Assembly (NCBI GenBank): GCA_015179025.1
Contig: WHUX01000098.1
Coordinates: forward strand, 1-64,000
DNA length: 64,000 nucleotides
Origin: Terfezia claveryi
Taxonomy: Eukaryota; Ascomycota; Pezizomycetes; Pezizales; Pezizaceae
Reading direction: 5' to 3'
The stretch's first letter is position 1; each line of letters starts with the position of its first letter. The notes under the pieces are model-generated. The model saw only the letters and a list, made by a program, of their open reading frames with translations. It ran no database searches and was not told where the DNA came from. The translations under genes and the position numbers were made by a program. Positions 48,001 through 58,711 of this stretch are shown piece by piece.

Positions 48001-50681
48001 CCCAACGGAGGAAGTTTGGCGGTAAAACCATCGTTAAGAATCCAGACGCTGGAATCATTTGCCGGCGGTTGAACATCCACCCAATCTGTGTCTGACTCAT
48101 CCAAGGTATATGCATATCCTGTTAGTTCCAGTGATTGCTTTCCCAGATTATTTATGAACATAGAGCTCGTTACACCTAAATATTTGAAGTATGTTAATAA
48201 CCTATACCATCGTACGCGTGTTCGCATTGGATTAACATTGCAACTTGAGACCTACCGGCAATTGCATCAGGGGAACCAACCACGACCCCTCCAAATGAAA
48301 CCTCGGGTGGAGTTAATTGAAGGATGGCAGCGTTTGATACTAGAATCCCGGCAAGGGAGATTGGCTGTGAAGAACTGTACCCAGTCACTCCGTTATTTGT
48401 GAGAATGTTAATTGCACCAGAAACAGGTCCGGGAATGACACCAGGAACAGAAGTGTTTGGCATAGCCGCTATAACTGTACTTGTCAAGTTCATGTAGACC
48501 GGGAAGCTGAATGCACTACCCTTGGTGCATGGACCTGTAGGCAAGGTGGCATTCGATGCAGCGAAGTACTTTATATTCTGGACGACAACGCCCGCAATCG
48601 ATGTAACCGGAATATTGCAAGTACAATTAACCTGACGTGTTGCTACTGCTCCCAAGACAACATTGCCAAAATCAACTGGAGAAGAGCAAGTCAACGGGAG
48701 GGCGACCGGGCTCCCCAGACAGAGAATTTGACCATTTGATGTGGACACATAAATTTTCTTATTACCAAAGACTGGGCGCTGGAATTTGTTGACGAAGCTT
48801 GTTGGAGGAAGTGGGATTCGGATCATCTTGCCAGCCTCTGGGACAGCTTTCCAGGCTCGCAGTCCATTATCGGGGTCAGTCAGCCATAAAATAGCAGTGC
48901 CGGCAATTCCGTCGAGCGAAGTAATAGTAGGAACACCAACGCCGACTCTCCCAGCAGACGCTTCGTCTGTCATGGCAACTTGAGTGAAAACAGCATTTCC
49001 ACTACCATCACGCCCGAATTTGTATACCAAGGTGCTATATCCAACCTATATGTTATTGGTATTTATCTTCAGGTGCAGGAATTCCAGGGCCACTTACCGG
49101 TGCCATATAAAGATACCCCCCCTCTCCAGGGTAGGATCCAACACCTCCAAACACTGCACTACCGCCTGGAGTGTTGATGGTCTGGACAATCTTATCCCCA
49201 CTACCGGGCCCGAGCCGATAACCCCAAGATTATCAAGGTTTGCAATGTACATTTTCGCATTTTTTCCCACAGTAGCACCAAGGCGTTGGCCATTCGCTCC
49301 ATTGAAGGTCCCTGGATCTAGCAAAGCAAGTCCACCACTACCAAAATCTTTGTCCGCAGCATCGAGACTTAGATATTCATAGGGTTGGAAGAAGTCTTGT
49401 GGTTTGACTTTCCCCGTAGCGGGATCAACTGCCATATTTACTATACACTCCTCCAAAGTGCCTGGTGGAGTTTTTCCAGAAACCGGAAACTGCTGGTTTT
49501 CATGTCCATATCCATTTCCAGTGACGTAGAAGAGACGGTTTGCATTATCAGAGGTAAATCCAAACCCCCCCATCCAGACTATTTTAACGACATATTAGCC
49601 TTTGCCGTAAGTTAAGGCAATATTTGAAGATATACATACTCCCAGCACCACCACCGCCACCACTCCACGTCCCATCTTGGGGGGTGCAGCACGCCCGCTT
49701 TCGGTACTAAACATTGTCTTGACTTCTCCAGTTGTCTTGTCAATTCCCGCAACCCATCCCGTGTAGTTAAATTGATCGCTGCAAGACCAATTATATTAGT
49801 ATGTATACAAACCATAATTACCCCCGAAATTATGGAACTCTAGAAATACTCACCAGTGTCCGGCAAAACCCCGTAAAGTACACCATTCTGTAAATGGGCA
49901 CTGGGTCGTTGTAAATGCGTTCCACCATGGAAATATTTCCCCAAGTCATTATCGGCAGGATGGCCATCTAAGATGACCGGAAAACCGGGTCTCGATGACA
50001 GGTCAATGGCACTAAGTGCCCAAACTCGATACATGCCATTGAGATACCCAGTCGGGCCCCCAGGGTTCGGGTCTTTATAGGACTTGGAAAAAAGGTAAAT
50101 TGTATCGGTAGCCGGGTCAATTATGGGGGTTCCTAAGAGAATTAGCGCAAGGATCGGTGCAGTAGCTGAACAAATTATCCTATAGCAGATGCATTCATAC
50201 CCGTAATCCCAACAAAACCACCAATATCGTTGCAGCCATTGAGATCGGCGACGAGAAACGGTCGACTTAGTTGCCTTGATCTGATGATTGTTCCATTGAA
50301 AGCATCCATTATATAGACCCAGTTCATTTGAGAGGCCGCGATAACGACCTGGCGGCCGGTTGAGTCAGGTGTATAAACGAGTGGCTTTGCATAAAACTAA
50401 AAGAGCGTAACAACCAAAATTTCAATTTCTTGTCAGTTCCCCAGTGATCTGGAATATGCAGTTAGTGTGCATACCTGCTCCTTTGTACCCTCATTGGTGT
50501 TTGTAGTCCATAGATTTCCAAATGTCGGGTCTTCTATCAGCTGTAAACTGATGCCCTTATCTGAGTAATATCCACTTTGGGAAATATCGCCGTCCTGGAT
50601 TTGATCGGTAGGTGCCAAGGCCAGTATTTTTAATGGGAGGAACGATATGGCAAACAATGCAAGCGAGGCTAAAACCCTCAT
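45081..50681 (-). CDS. Secreted propeller, Ig-like and five-WSC protein, frameshifted
   Basis: Ten exons: 50681-50475, 50396-50201, 50132-49854, 49778-49640, 49578-49098, 49045-48256, 48175-47866, 47783-45354, 45296-45186 and 45132-45081 (about 1665 residues). A signal peptide (MRVLASLALFAISFLPLKIL) leads into a quinoprotein-like propeller at about 30-560 (TGWVAGIDKTTGEVKT, YVTGNGYGHENQ, FGSGGLALLDPGTF). Two or three Ig/ASH-like modules follow at about 590-940, such as VDFGNVVLGAVATRQV and VEFGNVPGGT. Five Cys-rich WSC domains (about 948-1655; LGCYKD, EYGRECYCGN and similar) are separated by Thr-rich linkers. WSC domains bind wall glycans, so a secreted, wall-attached role is likely; enzymatic activity is unproven. 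Phases agree only if single bases are missing near 49865-49872, 49679-49684 and 49222-49225. The 57 bp intron at 45353-45297 is in frame and easily missed. Confidence 0.85.
46038..46172 (-). repeat. 45 bp coding tandem repeat, three units
   Basis: Three 45 bp units (46038-46082, 46083-46127 and 46128-46172) encode the linker repeat VNTTTTAVIVTTT between the third and fourth WSC domains. Such Thr-rich linkers are usually heavily O-mannosylated and variable in length. Confidence 0.85.
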
Positions 50682-51245
50682 GGTGAGCAGCGACCTTCTG
50701 AAGATTGTATGCAGGCACGGAAATTGGGCTCTTGAGCAACAGAAATCGCAATCAACTGGTTTGATATCTGTCCCAGGAGACCGAGCAGTCCAAACTATAT
50801 AATCCCTGGCCTTGTACCATGACATGTATGCAGAAGGCAATATACAATAATGCCAATTGTGTAGCAAACATCTCATAATCCTGAGTGGGAGCCTTTTAGA
50901 TTTCACCTAGAATATCTATTCCCTCTTTTAGCTCTCTTCTTACCCACAATTACTGCAAGCCACATGGATCTCGTGTCATACAGCTACCTATCTAGAGTGA
51001 AATATGTGCAGCTGAGTCAAACCTTTCCTAGCTATATTCTGCTTTGGGGCTGACCTCCAGTATGGTATCTTTTCTGTTAGTAAATTTCATAGCTACGTTG
51101 TGTTGCGGTGGCGCATATTCCAATCTCTTGGCGACTGTATTAGTGTTAGCATTTGCCACAACCATGTGCCCCTTCACACCGGTTACGTTGATTGTTGTTG
51201 CAAATCGTAGACAGTGCAATGTGCATGTACATCTGTATGTGCTAT

Positions 51246-51296
51246 AGGCTGTTAGCTTCCTGTGGAGGGATTGTGCCAACCAGACTAGGCTGTTAG
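51246..51296 (+). repeat. Mini-insert copy 2 with 10 bp flanking repeats
   Basis: AGGCTGTTAG at 51246-51255 is repeated exactly at 51287-51296. The 31 bp insert between them contains GGGATTGTGCCAACCAGACT. Confidence 0.75.
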
Positions 51297-52522
51297 GTGC
51301 CTAGGTCAGATGTACATCTAGTAGGTACATGTGGTGTCCCTAGTTCTCGTTTACTAGTGCATAGCCTCGTTAGAAATTCCTCTCAGCCCCATTACCTTTT
51401 AATTGGTAACAACATTGGCACATTATTATATATTAACTGCAAACTTTGCGAATTCTCAATTCGAAAAACATCGTGTATCTCGGCTAGCCCTGCTGCAACT
51501 AGGGTAGTTTGTTTGCAACAGAAAGGGCATATGCAGGAACCCCGATTCGAAGGCTGAAAGCGACCCACACGCGAGATATGTCGCAGGGAAGTAAGGTGGC
51601 ACAAGCCTAAGGCCTTGAAAACCCGCAGATTTGGTACCCATGCTTGTCTGTGTTACACAGTGCAGCTAGCGTGGACATCATCCCAAACTTACCTACATAC
51701 TTTCTTTTTCAAAAAAAACTCATTATTTTGTGTGGTCTCTCTAGACTGTACTCTAGACTGTACCAACTACTGTAGTACTAGGTACCTACTAGGTAATACA
51801 GCATGGGGCAATCGCACGTGTGTTAACATCAATCATGAGCAGGCCCAGGAAGGTTTTCCGGAGATTGCTCACCACCCACCCTAATTAGCAATTGGCTCGG
51901 TAGGCTTCACGCACGTTCTTTACCCTTGTATAAAGATATAGAGCACTACACGCGGGCCGTCTCTTCAGTCGCTCAACGTGCTAGAGACTGTGAAACTAAC
52001 AAACTACAAGGGTACAAAGCTGGCTGATGAGTCACCAAACATGTAATGGGCTTAGTTGACACAGGCAAACGAAGACTGTTCATTAGAAATATTCACCCGA
52101 GTTCCTCCTGCAAGCCACAGAGTTCTACAGCGGTCTTGTTGGAGATATGCGGTTACTTTTGCAGTACCTTACCTAGTTAGTCTAGATGTATACTATTATG
52201 TCGCCACCACATTTCCCAACTTCAGAGATCTGCCCATGTAATGGATTATAATGCGTCCAAGGCATATGTATCATTCGATATTACCCTCAACAGCTTAGCG
52301 TACTCTACAAACTCAGAACAGCTTGCGCCAGCCAAAACGGGTTTACGCTGGTTTCAGTCCACATATTCTCTAACCAGTCCTGGCCGCCCTCTAACTACGG
52401 TAGGTACTTGTTCTCTATCTAACCGCTTTTCAGTTGTGCATCCCCCACGCTAGCGAATTCGATGCATCCAAGGCTGAGCCTAAAAGTATATAGGTAGACC
52501 CAGGTCCCGTGGCGTAAAGAAA

Positions 52523-52570
52523 GCTGATTGATAGTCTGGTTGGCACAACACCCTCCACAGGCTGATTGAT
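52523..52570 (-). repeat. Mini-insert copy 4 with 10 bp flanking repeats
   Basis: GCTGATTGAT at 52523-52532 is repeated exactly at 52561-52570. The 28 bp insert starts AGTCTGGTTGGCACAACACC and ends CTCCACAG, the reverse complement of the family core. Confidence 0.75.
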
Positions 52571-53122
52571 GCTCGAGATAGTAACAAAATAAGTAATTTC
52601 AATAGTGGATCGATTTAATCATTAAGCTACATAACAAGACTTAGGGTCTTATCTTCTAGGTATGCTCACTTCATAGGAGTAATGAGTATTTTTTTTTTCC
52701 CACTTTCCACCGGTAATTTTATTTTTGCTTGTTATCCTTTATATATTATCATCGCTCACCCAGAATAATCATTTCAGTCCTATGTATAGTTGTGCGTTCT
52801 ATGTCGGGGTTGTGGTGATGTTGAGCTTTGGCCACCCCACAGCGCCAGCAAACTATTTCCCCTCTAGGTCTGTACCGTACCTAGCACAATTTTGTATGAG
52901 ACAGTGGAGGCACCCGGCAAATGAATTCTATCTGCACGGTGTATGCACAATAATTGATCCTTGTACCGAGTAGACATACAGTAACTAAATAAAGATTTAC
53001 CACAATGGAAACAGGGGTTGCTATTAATAAATTAATGAATACCTGAACAATATAATGAGAATACAAATTAAAAACCCTTGAGATTAAAGAAATGACTGCT
53101 ACATAACTTCTTTTCCGCCATT

Positions 53123-54906
53123 CTAATTAGGACTCCCACATTTTCCCTGTTGCCACATCTTGATTTTTTTAATTGTCATCCCACGATCATTTTGTGCGGG
53201 CCAGGTAGGCAGCCATTGGTTCGCTGATTTCCAAAAATCGGACATGGCGTTGGGGTTAGCATTGATCCACGGCTTGCCGCCCTCGCCGTCTCTAAATATT
53301 TTGTGAAGGTATCAGCCAACTGAATTTCATGTGTGATAATTCCCACTTGAATCTAGAGGACTTACGGGAAATGTCCATCGGTCCCACCAACCGCCAAGTT
53401 GAGAATAAGGTAGAATGGTTGATCAAAGGGGGTATTTTTGCGCCCAGTGCTACTCCAGGGATCCACATAGTAGGAGCTGTTCGAGTCCACGAAGCTCCCG
53501 AAGCGGCCTTTCTGCCAGAGGGGCTTATCCTTGAAACCAACCCACAACACCGTATATAGTCGACTGTCCATGTAGGTAAAAAGATAGTCCTCTGACCACT
53601 CAATTCCAAAAGTATGGAATTTATCAGAGAAATCACTCCGCCGAACTGCGCGCCCAGCAGTTGTTCGCCAATAAGCATCCGAAGATTTATCCGGACCTGC
53701 GTTTGGAAAATCTATCAGGTTTGATCATGAGAAGGATTGATTCTAGGAAGGATTACCCCAATGTAAGGATGACGCAAATTTATCTCTGCCACCAGTAGAG
53801 TATGACGGAGAATTTCCTCTCGCTTCCATGATATCGATCTCTCCACTCCTAGGCCATTCACCATACGTATCTGCTTCCGGCATCATCCAAATGGCGGGCC
53901 ACATCCAATCTCCTTTCGGAAGCTTTGCAGTGACTTCTACTCGTCCATATGTGATACTCTTGCGTCCTTTTGTTGATAAGCGAGCAGATCGAACGGGATT
54001 TATGATGCGGCCAGTCGTAGAATTACTGAAGACTGCGCAAGCTTTGTTCCCGACCCCGGTGCAAGTAGCATCACTGGTCAAGTTTAGTAGATAACCATGC
54101 TCAATTTGGGCATTACTGATACTTGTGGTTTCGTTTGTCAAGGTAGGCGTGATTCGAAGGCCCTCTGGCGTTATATAGGCGTTTGCTGGGTCGGATGTTG
54201 TCCAGTCAAAGGTACCAGTCCTTTTTGAGGATCTCGTCAGCCTAGGGCCAAATTGTTGAAGCTAGAATTGACATACCCGAATCCCCCGAGCTGCACCTCA
54301 TGTGACCAAATATTTGTATCAAAGGTCTTAAAATCATCCTCATACACAAGACAATACTAATACGACGTCAATATAAACTCCAAATACCGCCTTGATTCTG
54401 CACAGTGTTTAGAAACTCACATCATGCCTCACAACGCTCTTGTAACCAGTAAAGATGATGTAGCCACAGAGCAAGAAGGCAAGTATCATGAATCCATAGA
54501 CAATGTGGTTGCTATATTTCACTCTGTCTGTCTAAACACATCTATATTAGGTAATTGCATTTCTCAAAGTTTTGGAGAAGGGTAGTTACTCGTTTATCGG
54601 CCTTCCATGGCTGAGCGTATCTAAACAAGAAGGGGCAGTGTATTTAGCAATGCTCATGACAGTTTAAAGTGTCATAATGGGTATATACTCACTCTCCTCG
54701 CAATCGGAAACTTTGGAACCTTCTCTTTGAGGATGTTTTTTCTGCTATGCTCGAGCGGTGCTCTCCGCCTTCACTCCGCTCTCCCCCCTCTGCGACCGAT
54801 GTCCCCCAGAGGAAGGAAAACGTCGTTGTGTAATGTACAGAGATGAGGCTCGTGATTGCGGTTGACTGTCATCGGAGGACGCAAAAGGGTTCTGGATGGC
54901 CATCAT
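53123..54906 (-). CDS. Membrane-anchored GH16 glucanase, exon 1 frameshifted
   Basis: Seven exons: 54906-54693, 54620-54590, 54531-54421, 54356-54277, 54220-53757, 53711-53366 and 53291-53123, about 471 residues. A cytosolic tail (about 1-90, ending FRLRGEYAQPW) precedes one span at about 92-111 (VYGFMILAFLLCGYIIF). A GH16 domain follows, starting YCLVYEDDFKTFDTNIWSHE. The catalytic motif GEIDIMEARGN (about residue 271) supplies the E-x-D-x-x-E nucleophile and acid/base pair. Later blocks are FHTFGIEWSEDYLFTYMD and FYLILNLAVGGTDG. GH16 enzymes of this layout act on beta-1,3(4)-glucans, here probably at the wall as a type II membrane protein. Exon 1 needs one extra base in the C runs at 54783-54807 to stay in frame with the later exons. 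The start at 54906 or 54903 is the best available, but an upstream exon cannot be excluded. Confidence 0.87.
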
Positions 54907-57900
54907 GCCAATCACCAGGTTAAGGCCGTTTCTTGCGTATGGCACTAGAACAAGGCAGTTAGAAAATCACAACACAAGGAATGATGGAGTTATAGCAGGG
55001 CTCGCACAGATATTATGGAATATATTCGCTTTTTTTTTTTTTTTTCGATTTCAGATCTCAACTTGCATCGGAATAACATTATGCCAGGCCAACCCATCTG
55101 ACGCAGTATAGCTTATAGGACTAGGACGATAAGGAACGAATCGAGATAAGTACACACGCACACCATAATAATCGCTGGTCCAGGCACTGGGACACATTAG
55201 ACAACCCTAACCGGTGAATCAGGCACGATCGCAAGTGTGAGATGCTTGAGACATCAATAATGTGATTCCCCTTGCAACCACTGCAACTTCTTGGGCAACA
55301 CTTTGCCTCTTTCGTATACATTAGGTGACACCAGCTTCGGGAAGGTATTTGCTTATTTTGCCTTGTTGTCGCTCATCTCAATTGCAACCTTGGGGTTGGG
55401 GGAGGTGTTAGCGCCGATCAAGGATTTTTCTTTGGCTTGGGCCGAAAATCATCCCTTTTGAGTTTATTGTTGTGCCTGACTGCATGTAAAACTTTATCAT
55501 TACGAGTAGGATGGAGGGACGAAAACCCTGCTTGCAATTAAGCAAGACACTGCACATCATGTCGCGATGACAGACGGCATGCGACCAGGTTGTTAGTATG
55601 TACCTACTATACGTGGGTAGTACGAACGTAGGGAGCCACCAGATCCTTGCTCCTTCAATGACCGACACGGGGGAAATGATAGCCCTCGAGCTCCGATTAG
55701 AACAAGGTGTATGGAGTTTATTTAGACTTCGTAGAACTATCACTATTTGATATTGTTACCTCCCGAGCAGGTACTCGGTACTCTGGTTGCTTGACTCGAA
55801 CTATATTGCTTTCTTCCGAAGAGACAACACAGCAAACCACTGCGCGATTGCAAAGGGGGGTGAGGCACATCTGTATATGATTTCCCTCAAAGCACCACAC
55901 AGTCGCTCGTTCTGTACCCGCCCCTGGATCATACACTACTTACCTAAAAATGCATCCTTCTGTACATTACCCCCACGTACTACCAGGACCGGCGTGCAAA
56001 ATAAATGTCTGGACGTCCGCCACCATGACGCCCCCAGAACAGCAGGCTGGTGTTAATCCTTAAAGAGAGCGAATAGGTACCTGATTCAGATAAGAATTGA
56101 GCTGAAATTCAGTTACACGTACAGCCCTCTTCCATGTTGGGATCGGGACGTGGCCTGACTAGCTAACTACAACCTCCTCTCGATAGGAACCTACACAGAT
56201 TTGGTAATTTTTGAGAGACCAAGCGGTTGGGGAGTTCTGATTGAGTATCGCTATCAAGGTGAGTACTAAAATCAGATCCCTGGTGGCTCAGCTGCTATGC
56301 GGAAGGACCCCTCTCTGACCCCGTCTTTACAACCTTCCAATGAATTTGCTATGTTAGTTGGTGTCCATATCTTTGTATTCGGATGGGGGCAAGAGGAATG
56401 TTCAGATTACTCCTGGTACGGTGTACGCATGGTGGACCCTGCCCAAGCGATTGGCCAATGCATACACAACACTATTGTGGGAAATAGCATGCGCCAAAAA
56501 AAAAAAAAATACATGGTGGCTTAATGCGTCGTGACAGCAGAATTTGAACTCTCTCATAACTGTTGTTTTCAATGATAAGAAAAAACTCTTCTTTGAAGGC
56601 GCCGTTGCGCCAACTGCTTGTGTTGTGTTGGCTGATTGATAGGCAGGCACATGTGTTATCTCGCCCGACATGATGCTGTGCAATTACTGTGAAAGGCAAT
56701 AAAACGCCCTTGAGGATGAACTTCAGTCTGTCACTGATGTTTCTAACTAGTTATATATTGCATCCTTCTCAATCACACCACTAATAGAACTGTATGAATT
56801 GCGAATGGCTAACGCTAAAATAGGTTTTCCGCAGCACCATTTTGGGCACGATGCCTAATTATTAATCAGTCCTGTACAATCGGTTGGGTATCACGATCGG
56901 AGTTGCTGCATGGCATATGGGATGGGGCTCATGCGGGCCGATAGGGTGCGGAGCTCAGCTAGTTAATCCCGATTCGTTTCGTATCCACCATTCGGTCAAT
57001 TTCTCACTGAATATACATAGGTATACATCTAGTTGAGTGGGAACAATTCTTTTTGGCGATGCAAATAAATTTGGCAACTCGTACCAAATAAACGTGAACG
57101 AACAAAAAAAAAGGCTTCCCTGCTCGATTGAGTGGTATGATGATCTGTACAACAGCCGATGCGCCCCCTCTACGAGGGGCTTGTGCCAACCAGACTAGAT
57201 GCGCCAAGCACGTACGTCCGACGTAGTTGCCTAGGAGTTAGGTGCCACAATTGTAGTTATCAATGCGTGAACCATCCATGTAACAGTGTGATACAGTATC
57301 TAGTCCGTCGCCCTGTTTTCTAAATAGATAGTTCGTCCGGCATTGGTGTCTCCTGAATTTGGAGTATGCAAGATACAGTATTACAGTAGTCCGGAGCTGG
57401 AGCCAGCCTCGCACCAGGCCGAGGCATACAGTAGTGGGGGCAACACAAGGTTGGAACTTCTTTTCTGTCTTGATATAATATATTCGGTGGCAAAATAGGT
57501 CACTCAGAACAATTGACGTATTTGTCGGAGAAACGTCAATATAGCAACTGGCGATAGCTTTTGGGACAGCAGAGCTATATATCTATGGGCACGAATACTT
57601 AAAGCCCGTGTAGTGCATTACAGTTTGTATGGTACTGTTGGGATGCACTTAATGGTCTGATATCTCCATAGTAGCTGTGGTGTATTTGCACAATAACGAT
57701 ATTACAGCTAATCAGCTTCAACAACAGGCGGAGATATGGCATAAATCCACGCTCCACCCTCCCATGGGATGATTAACGTACTCTCTCATTCCGAAGCAGC
57801 GGCTCGGAAACTAGCTTACATGTACATATGCGGTCTCGACAATTCGTGTTCAGTGCGGGTTCCCACATTATCTGTGAAACTTTCTAAAATAAGCAACTTT

Positions 57901-58711
57901 GGCAGAGCCCCGAGCGTAGAGGTTGGTGAATTGAGTCTGAACACTGAGACATGAGAAGAAAAAAGTTCTTTTCCTTCTACCGCAGTCTTTGTCGCTGGAA
58001 TTCAATCAATGTAGGGAATGTAGGGAATGCAGGAGCGTATTTCAGGGACTGGTAACTTTATCTTTCGCTTCCAATGCTAGATACCCAGATCCTTTTGGGT
58101 CGAGGCTAATCCGCGCAAGACTAGATGTTCCTTTTCGCATATGTTAGAGGAATGCCTAAGTCGCACAGCACAACACGAGGACTAGCTATTTTAGGTTCTA
58201 TATAGCTACCATGTAAGTAAATCTACCGGACTGCATGAATCTGGTGTGGTTCGATGTGCCGTGCAGACCACCCCTGCTCTATAATGTTTTTTGATCAACA
58301 CAGACAACATCGATATCATAGGGCCAATTGATCATTTTTATTGTTGCATACTTCCGGGAAGTACCTAGGGCATAACATCGTGGTGCATTTGTAACACACT
58401 CATATTTGGAGCATTAAGATTACAGCGCAGAATTTTTTACGAGCTGATCCGGACTTCGACTCTCAGTCTTTACTTCAGTTTATCATTTCACTTTGATATC
58501 GCACAGCTATGACGACTTTTACACCCAAATGCTAGATAACCATCAATATCTCCTCGGCGGACTCCTGATGCTTCCATGCTGCAAGGAATTTCCCTCGACC
58601 CTGCCACTCGTTAAATAAAGTTCAACTTGCCGTCTCTCTTTAGTCCTCACCTCTTGTATTTTTCCCTTATAATCACATTACCCTTCCTTGCTGTGGGATA
58701 TCGTCATCATA
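54907..58711. other. Divergent spacer between GH16 and GT2 genes, 3.8 kb
   Basis: No supported gene. It includes poly-T (55031-55046), an A run near 56493-56506 and one mini-insert (57158-57205). Upstream of the GT2 start is a CT-rich stretch (about 58630-58690), a common fungal promoter feature. Confidence 0.5.
57158..57205 (+). repeat. Mini-insert copy 3 with 8 bp flanking repeats
   Basis: GATGCGCC at 57158-57165 is repeated exactly at 57198-57205. The 32 bp insert between them contains GAGGGGCTTGTGCCAACCAG. Confidence 0.72.

Larger units (their letters stand above)
50682..53122. other. Intergenic stretch, 2.4 kb
   Basis: No gene supported. It holds two mini-inserts (51246-51296 and 52523-52570) and the promoter side of the WSC gene. 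Poly-T occurs near 52690. Confidence 0.55.

Noticed and set aside
51592..51612. Sixth mini-insert (TAAGG, TGGCACAAGCC, TAAGG)
   Set aside because: Only about 11 bp of core between 5 bp repeats, which is too short to separate from chance.
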